A stretch of DNA of 64,000 bases, from positions 163,418 to 227,417 of the forward strand of contig WELA01012227.1 of the NCBI GenBank assembly GCA_009602735.1. The letters run 5' to 3'. Positions within the stretch are counted from its first letter, which is position 1, and every line of letters begins with the position of its first letter. Source of the DNA: Mesotaenium endlicherianum. Lineage: Eukaryota > Streptophyta > Zygnematophyceae > Zygnematales > Mesotaeniaceae. The notes below the pieces were generated by a model. The model had not been told where the DNA came from. It searched no databases and saw only the letters and a list, made by a program, of their open reading frames with translations. A program made the translations under genes and the position numbers. Shown here piece by piece: positions 58,035 through 64,000 of the stretch.

Positions 58035-58150
58035 GGGCGGAGGGCCAAGGGCACAGCATGCATGGGAGAGGGATCAGTAATTTTAGTTGAAAAAACCTAT
58101 GTACCCTGTGTCAGTGTTGTCGAGGCGACAACATGTTGAGTTGGAGGGAT

Positions 58151-58870
58151 TGTAATGAATCAGTATATTGGTTGATATAACATTCATTTAAATATAACAA
58201 TTAAGTAAGTTCAGCCTGCTGAACTCTAGTTAATAATCAGTATGCTGGACTTTATATTTAATATCAGTTTAATGACTCAGCCGAAAGCAGCAGGCTGAAG
58301 TCAGCTTAAGTCAGCTTGCTGACACATTCGTTGACAGCCAGCTGACTTCCGTACTCGGTAGCAGCGAACTGCCTCGATATGCATCTAAGTGTGGTATGCT
58401 AGATGAATGGCCAGATGACATCCCTATGATGGATGGCAATTCGGGATGATGGGAGATGGCGGTGGATTTGGTTAACCGAGGTCCTACCAACGTGGTTAAC
58501 TCCCGGGTAGGCGGTGCCATCGCACTGGCCGTTGAACAGTAAACTCATTCCATGTACATATGCTAGGCATTGCTCTCGAGTTCGGCATTCGGAAACGAGG
58601 CCAACTCTCTTGTACAGCTTACTGAGAGAGATCTGAATCCAAGGCGAGAAGCCATTGATACGCACTGTCTTCTAACCTTGCTTATGTATGAGTTTACTGA
58701 GTGCATTATTGATGCTAGTTTACTCGCATTTGACTTACGAGTGTTGTTCACTGCTAGTGTGTTGTCCTTTTGCCGTTTAATCAGTTAACGGAAAATTCAT
58801 AAAGATTACTTTCTGATATAAAGATCTTTATTAATTGTTAATCGCCTATTTGGTAAGTCAATTCATTTCA
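58151..58870 (+). repeat. 3' LTR of element D
   Basis: 720 bp, starting TGTAATGAATC directly after GAGTTGGAGGGAT and ending CATTTCA before a run of C that belongs to element E. Same length as the solo LTR at 36,556-37,275. Confidence 0.9.
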
Positions 58871-58899
58871 CCCCCCCCAGCGAACCAGAACTAGGACCA

Positions 58900-60150
58900 G
58901 GACGCGGCGCAGGCGGCTGCTGGGAAGCTGGACCCTCGTGCTGGGAATGCCAGGTTATACCTGGCGGGGCGCGGCCGTCGCCGTCGGAATCTCGGTCCAT
59001 GGCGTCGTAGGACTGGTCCATCTCGGGATGACGAGCCTGGGCGTAAAGGGGAGTCAGGGCCTGTGTCTGCAGGAGAAGCCACGTCAAAACGTTGGCATCG
59101 ATAGTCTGGCCAAGGAGACGCACGCGGTGGACCTCGGTGATGCCGTCCACTCGTGTGAGGTGCGGAGGGAAGCCCTTTGCACGCTCCATCTCCACGGCAC
59201 GGGGTCGCTGGAACATGCCAGTCTCGAGGTCAATGATCATGCCGCGCTGGTCGCCCACGTAGGCCGCGCTGTCGTAGCGACTCACGAACGTAGGAAGCGC
59301 CCGCGTGGCGTCGTGGAGGACCTCACACTGGGCCTGAGAAGGATGCGGAAGGGCGACCACGCGCTGGGCCAGGCGCGCCTCGTCAAGGATGGAGTCAACG
59401 TTGTGCGTGGATGTGCGGCCGCTAATGCCTCAAGCGTGCCTGGCATGGCCAGGTTGGTGAAGTAGGCGCGCACACGATGCGCGAAGGAACCGATCTGAGC
59501 GGCGTCAATGACTGCCTCACGGCCAACGTAGCTGCTGCAGAGGGAAAAGTCGGCGTTGACGTTGGGCCAAGAATCGTGGCGGACAGCCACGTTCTCCAAC
59601 ACCCAGGCGAGCGTGTGCGGCGGCTGGCGATCCTAAACCATGTTGAGGACGCGGAGCAGGTGCCAGAACAAGGCCGTACGCGGGTCACCGAGCGCGCCGC
59701 CCCATCCCGCAATGGAGAACCCTTGGCACTACCAGCCAGCAATGATGAGGTCGATGGGCCCGAGGCGCGTGATGTGCTCGGCGGTAATGTCGCGGATGTC
59801 CATGGGCCAGTCAGTCTGGGCGCGGTAGAAGGCATTCTCAGGGAAGAGGTTTGGGAAACGCTCGTGGCATAAGGCCATCTGCCTGCGGGCGACCTGCTGC
59901 GCCTCGCCATCAGGGTCCACGTAGACGTACCGATGTACGGGGATGGCAGCTTGCAGGGTGGCCAGCAACCCTGTCGCAATGTCGGCAAAGAGCTCGACAA
60001 GGACAATGCCGCCGGGACGCTCGTTGAGCTGTGCGGTGTAGATAGGCGTAGGAAGGGGGCAACAGCCCAGGGCAGGATCGTCGGCCTGCGCTGGCGGTGG
60101 ATAGGAGCGCAGTAGACTGTGCTGATGGGGCGCCATGCGGAGGGCCGCCA
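58900..60150 (-). CDS. Cytosine-5 DNA methyltransferase region of element E (fossil)
   Basis: On the minus strand the region shows motif I around VLVELFADIATG, a Rossmann strand VYVDPDGEAQQ, the motif IV neighbourhood with CQGFS, motif VI as LENV, and a C-terminal part with MERAKGFPP and LLGQTIDANVLTWLL corresponding to motifs IX-X. Order and spacing agree with the methyltransferase of element A. It is broken, so no enzyme is expected from this copy. The family match is nonetheless clear. Confidence 0.75.
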
Positions 60151-60199
60151 CCGCCAGCTCTGCGTAGTGGCGAGTAAGCTGAGGAATGCGCTCGAGCAG

Positions 60200-61690
60200 C
60201 GGCTGCGGGCGAGCTGTGCGAGAATGCGCCTGATAAGTGCGCCAGCGCGCACGCGCGTCCTGCAATGCCTCCTCAGGCACTGGGCGGGCCAAAGCGTGCG
60301 CGTCGCGCACGCACTGCTGCTGCCACCGGTCCCTCGTCCTGTAGTTTGCGTGGTGTGAAGCGGCGTGGGCCAGCTGCTCTGTGGCGGTGCGCTGGGGCAG
60401 CTGGGGATGCTGATCAAAGTACGAACGCTGATGCTCGCGAAGATCTGCCTGAATGGGCACTGTGCAGACGGAGCGCTCGTCCCAATGTGCCGCCTGTCAA
60501 GGACGGACGAGCTGACGTGGGTCGAGTTGGACTCGCGGGCGGGCAGTGGTGGAGGAAGACTGTGCGTCATGCTCGCGGTTGCGGAGATCGCGCGGACCGT
60601 CATACGGCGGTGTGGCTGAGCGCGGGCGCGTCTCGCGCAAAGGATGACTTCTCTCTCCTCGCGAAGAGGAGTGACCTCCCGTGCGTCCCTCGGAGTCTCG
60701 CGCAGAGGCATGACCTCGCGGGCAGCCCTGGTATGCTCGCGGATCGGAGTGACCTCGCGTGCGCGCCGGTCTAGGGGCAGAGTGCGGCGTGCAAAGCGTA
60801 GAGCTGGCCCAACGTAGGGGGAAGGACCTGTACGCCGAGGACCGAGGATGCTGGTCCTGGCCACTGTCTGCTGCGCACGTGTGGCTCGCGGGTTGATGGC
60901 AGAGAAAGGAATCGTGGAGGCGGTGCTGGCGGAGGCGCGAGTTGGCCAACCTGTGCCCAGGCTGTTGCCAGCAAACAAGTGCGTGACGTCACGGCACTCG
61001 TTGCTGGTCGAGCAGTCGTGCTGTATCGGACGACTAGGCCCGCCGGCGCATGGATGGGCTCGACGGGGATTGGCCGTGGTCTCGTGTGAGAGAGAGCTGA
61101 AGCCGGGAGGATCTGTAGGCTGGCGTCGAACGCGAGCTGTAGGCGTGGGCGGGGGTGGCTCTGCCGACGGCTGGGCTGCGGGCTCCTCTGCGGCCTCCTG
61201 GGACCACTCCTGCCACTCCTCCTCCTCGCTGCTCAAGGACGCGTCGTCGGACTTGCCTGGGAACGCTGCCTGCCTCATGGCCTCATCCTCAGACGTGGTA
61301 GTGCGTGGCCATGAGTCGCCTGTCCTGTGCAACGGTGCGGGTGAGGGCAACTAGGAGGCCATGCGGTACTGGATGGCGACCCCCACAGGCACGTCATGCC
61401 GTACGCGGACGTGTGATCTCGAGAAGGGTCCGCTCGTCGCAGGAGGCTGTGGCCGAGGTATGGCTGCTGAGACTGTTGCTGCGTCATGAGCGTGCGCTGC
61501 AGCAGTAAGGGCAGCCGTGGCAATGGCGTGTGCCTCGACGACGTCTGCCGCCATCTGACGTATCATGGCGTTATGCGCGGCGTAGATCCGCACTGTCTCT
61601 CTGGCTTGGGCGGCCAGAGCGTCAGCCTGCTCCTGGGGCGTGAGATGGAGCTCGGCACCGGACAGCTCGGGATCCTCCTCCTGCGTCTCT
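60200..61690 (-). CDS. Linker region of element E between protease and methyltransferase
   Basis: GC-rich sequence encoding Arg/Ala/Pro/Ser-rich, probably disordered protein on the minus strand. It contains a 39-bp tandem unit (starts at 60,671, 60,710 and 60,749) encoding AREV-x-P-[IL]-RE-type 13-residue repeats. Long open frames on the plus strand here are compositional shadows. No motif of known function. Confidence 0.4.
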
Positions 61691-62110
61691 CGTTAGTCGG
61701 CGCCGACAGAGACCTCGTCATCCTCGGCTCCCCCCTTATCGGTCTGAACCACAGACTGACCGTCGTCCAGCGCCATGAAGCCGTAGAGGGCGGACTCAGC
61801 CGAGCGACGATCCAAGATGTCAAGTGGCACAGATGCAGTGCGGGTCCCCCCTGACTGCCACTCGGGTCGATAGAAGACCCGCTCCACCCAGTTATCCACT
61901 GCGGCGCCAAAAAAAAGAAAAAAAAAAAAAACGTTAGGAAAAAGAACGTCCTGGCCAAGGAGCACGTCAAAGGTCTCGGAGCGAGTGACCAACGCATGCT
62001 GGTGGATGGTCGTCTCATCCGAAGTGCCGGGTCGAGAGGTGAAGCGAAGGGCCAGCCGCGTGCGCTCGGTGACGATCTCGGACGTGCCGGCAGCGGTGTT
62101 GATCCGCGTT

Positions 62111-62854
62111 TGTAAGGTCATAGGTCTATAAAGTGCATTTTTGAGTTTCATAAAAGTATGTTTTGATTGTATAGTAGTGTAAATTTTTATTTTTTGGTCA
62201 TTTTGATATAAAGTTCATCGAATTTGGTCAAGTATTGAGAGAGTTACGGATTTCTGAAGTTTAATTAGTTTTGAGGTCGGTTGACGACTGTCCTTAATTC
62301 GCGGTGAGCGCGACCGTCAGATTGACCGACAGCGTCAAGCGATCTGGCCCGTTAGAATGAACTCGAACCTTCACGTAAGTTCGGCTGACGCGGAGTGCCG
62401 ACTAGGTCAATTTACCTAGAAGTTTCGGTTTAGCCTAGCGCGTCTAAGATAGAATATTCTAGTAATGTCGATGCATGTATGTGGACGTCAATTCGGCCCG
62501 ACACGTCGGATTAGACTGATCTGGCTTACTCACAAATATTCTGGAAGGGACGATTTGACGAACACTTGAGAAAATACGTAGCTTCCTCCTAGAGAGGAGC
62601 ACTTAGGCTGAAAATTATAAATAGGCATAACTTCTTTGTTTCTTATCAGTTTTCACTTTTGTAAATTTCTACGGGTTTGTAATGACAAGGCCTTTCATCC
62701 TACATCATTTGTGAGCAGTTTCTTGCTACTCAAAATGCTGAGTATTTTTCCTAAGCTTTGTTAGTGATATGCCGCTGCACTCTCTAGTATGATTGCAACT
62801 AGTTCCTTTCCTCGTGAGTCGCTACGCTTCCACTAGGGCACTTTGCCCCTTTCA
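62111..62854 (+). repeat. Solo LTR S inserted in the protease region of element E
   Basis: 744 bp from TGTAAGGTCATAGG to TTTCA, flanked by GCGTT on both sides (62,106-62,110 and 62,855-62,859). A TATAAATA at 62,616-62,623 suggests plus orientation. A short related fragment starts at 39,116. It is AT-rich inside a GC-rich element, which makes the borders plain. Confidence 0.9.
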
Positions 62855-62989
62855 GCGTTGGCGAATCCTCTAGGTCGGCTGACAAGAGGCTCAGCTTGCG
62901 GAAGTAGCACAGGCTGATGAGGACTGGCTGGGCGCCAGTGTCGAACATGATGCGCTGCGGGGCCTGCGTGTTGACCAGCACGATGCCCT

Positions 62990-64000
62990 GCAAATTATCC
63001 AGAAACGCAGCGTTAGGCGTGCTGATCATCCTGCGCTCATGCGCAAATCGCGCGGGTGCGGAGAGCAACGCGGCTGCCGCGTCTGACGTTGGCCTGCCGT
63101 CAGAGGCGCGCTGGCTGGCCCCGCGCGACTGGAGCAGTAGCTGGGTCGCCTGCCGTGAAGCCTCCATTGACACGCCGAGCTCCGCGAAGGAGACCGCGGG
63201 CATGCGGTGAAGCGCCAGCGAGATGACCTCGGCGCTGAGCTGCACCGTGGTCATCGGCGAGGCCATCGCGTGAGGCGCGAAGGCCGCTGGCGCGGCTGGC
63301 GTGTCCAGCACGCAGAACGAGCGGGGCAGACGCGGCGCCTCCTCCGTGCGACGCCCCTGATCCGGCTCGGCGCGCTTCTGTGCCACCGCTGGGCGTCCGG
63401 CTGCCACCAAAGCGTGCTTGCGCCGTGCGCTACCGTCTGCTGTGCGGCCTCCAAGTGGCACTGTGCGTGCGCACCAGGCCAGAATGGGGCCGCACGCGAC
63501 TGCAACAGCAGGCACAGCCGCTCGAACAGCCAGTAAACGAGCGGCTGGCACACCTGGCGCTGGCGTACTTGGCGCTGGTGCTCCCAGCGCAGATGCACCT
63601 AGCGCTGGCGTCGTGGGGGTAGCCACGTCGTGGTGGTGCAGTCGTGGTACTCGGTTGGCAAGCGCGCCCCGTCGCGACAGCTGTCGCTGCGCAGACTGCC
63701 GAAAGCACTGCTGGCGTCAGCAGGGCGACACAGGCCAGAGGGGCTGCTGGAGCCTGCGGCTGTGCTGGCGTGTGTGCCGGACCGTCAAGGGACGCTTCGG
63801 GAGCTGCAGCGTCCGTGACGCAGGGTAGCGGGACCGCGTGAGCATGCAGCCTGCCATCTGGCAGCCTGACTGGACGAGTGCAGCGGCTGCTGACGGACAT
63901 CAGCGCAGAGTGCGCAGGTTTGGCAGAAGCGTCGGCGCAGATGTCTGCGGTGCTGGTCGCCGTAGCTTTGTCGAGGGACGGGCGCGTGAGAGGCTGCAAC
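62990..64000 (-). CDS. Gag-side region of element E at the window edge
   Basis: On the minus strand it encodes Ala/Pro/Ser/Arg-rich protein followed by a helical segment (LSAEVISLALHRMPAVSFAE) that leads into the protease. Alternating three-residue units such as GA-x-APS occur near 63,550-63,610. Most of gag would lie beyond the window. Confidence 0.4.

Larger units (their letters stand above)
50613..58870 (+). mobile_element. Element D: chromovirus with an extra downstream reading frame, nested in element E (fossil)
   Basis: LTR pair 50,613 to about 51,330 and 58,151-58,870, flanked by C-runs (a CCCCC duplication fits) that on both sides belong to element E. Inner parts: gag with a CCHC knuckle (about 51.4-52.3 kb, CFHCQQPGHFREQC), protease (about 52.5-52.9 kb), reverse transcriptase (about 53.1-53.8 kb, [21 protein letters not shown]), RNase H (about 54.05-54.5 kb), integrase (about 54.6-55.6 kb), chromodomain (about 55.84-56.0 kb, IRWKGYDASGDTWEFED), then an open frame of 554 codons (56,370-58,034) before the 3' LTR. 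The LTRs differ by roughly 4-5% by eye, older than H. It is structurally complete but gag-pol is broken in several places. Confidence 0.9.
47248..64000 (-). mobile_element. Element E: second DNMT- and PHD-carrying Ty3/Gypsy retrotransposon, split by two insertions (fossil)
   Basis: Read on the minus strand from the right edge: gag-side Ala/Pro-rich region (64.0-63.0 kb), protease (about 62.98-61.7 kb, MFDTGAQPVLIS and FDVLLGQDVLFP, with solo LTR S inserted within it), GC-rich linker (about 61.7-60.2 kb), cytosine methyltransferase (about 60.1-58.9 kb), then element D inserted, short linker (50.6-50.25 kb), reverse transcriptase and RNase H (50.2-48.9 kb), integrase (48.8-47.6 kb) and PHD finger (about 47.5-47.3 kb). 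The order equals that of element A. It runs past the window end. Apart from the two insertions it is broken by several further interruptions. Its GC content is much higher than that of A, which suggests a different sublineage. It must be older than D and S. Confidence 0.85.

Noticed and set aside
59422-61350. 642-codon minus-strand frame rich in Ser, Arg and Pro
   Set aside because: Over the methyltransferase part it is in a different frame from the recognisable motifs, so it is mainly a compositional frame; only the repeat-bearing linker portion may be real.

Overview
The window is eukaryotic nuclear DNA, most likely from a green alga. Its best host gene is a plant-type, ATP-dependent 6-phosphofructokinase with a probable plastid transit peptide, split into 14 exons by GT-AG introns. 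Whether the host is a streptophyte or a chlorophyte cannot be settled by eye. Methyltransferase-carrying Gypsy elements have been reported, as I recall, from the streptophyte Klebsormidium and from dinoflagellates, and the phosphofructokinase favours the green lineage.

Layout. Positions 1-10.9 kb are mainly host sequence: the end of a gene for a glycine/arginine-rich protein (stop at 1,292), then a five-exon gene (about 3.65-8.68 kb) for a pRiA4b ORF-3-like domain protein with a cysteine-rich tail. Its introns hold 4-bp and 7-bp tandem repeats. From about 11.6 to 20.9 kb lies Gypsy element A (+), which carries a cytosine-5 DNA methyltransferase between protease and reverse transcriptase and a PHD finger after integrase. 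The phosphofructokinase gene fills 21,613-28,491. From 29.7 kb to the end the window is a graveyard of LTR retrotransposons: a gag fragment; chromovirus C (-, 30,786-about 35.6 kb) that looks chimeric; a gag-bearing fragment I (35.9-38.7 kb) split by a solo LTR of family D; LTR scraps at 38.8-39.9 kb; element H (+, 39,917-46,691) with two 942-bp LTRs; and element E (-, 47,248 to past the window end), a second methyltransferase/PHD Gypsy element. E is split by element D (+, 50,613-58,870) and by a solo LTR S (62,111-62,854), each with target-site duplications.

How it fits together. The two host enzymes look unrelated. The main interest is a Gypsy lineage that pairs a DNA methylation writer (DNMT) with a putative histone-tail reader (PHD finger). 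It is present as two diverged copies with the same part order: gag, protease, DNMT, long low-complexity linker, RT/RNase H, integrase, a short Cys/His-Leu-Pro-Asn motif, PHD. Element D separately carries an open 554-codon frame of unknown function between its chromodomain and 3' LTR. The nesting orders the events: E is older than D and S, and fragment I is older than its family D solo LTR. All retroelements appear broken to some degree and are described as fossils.
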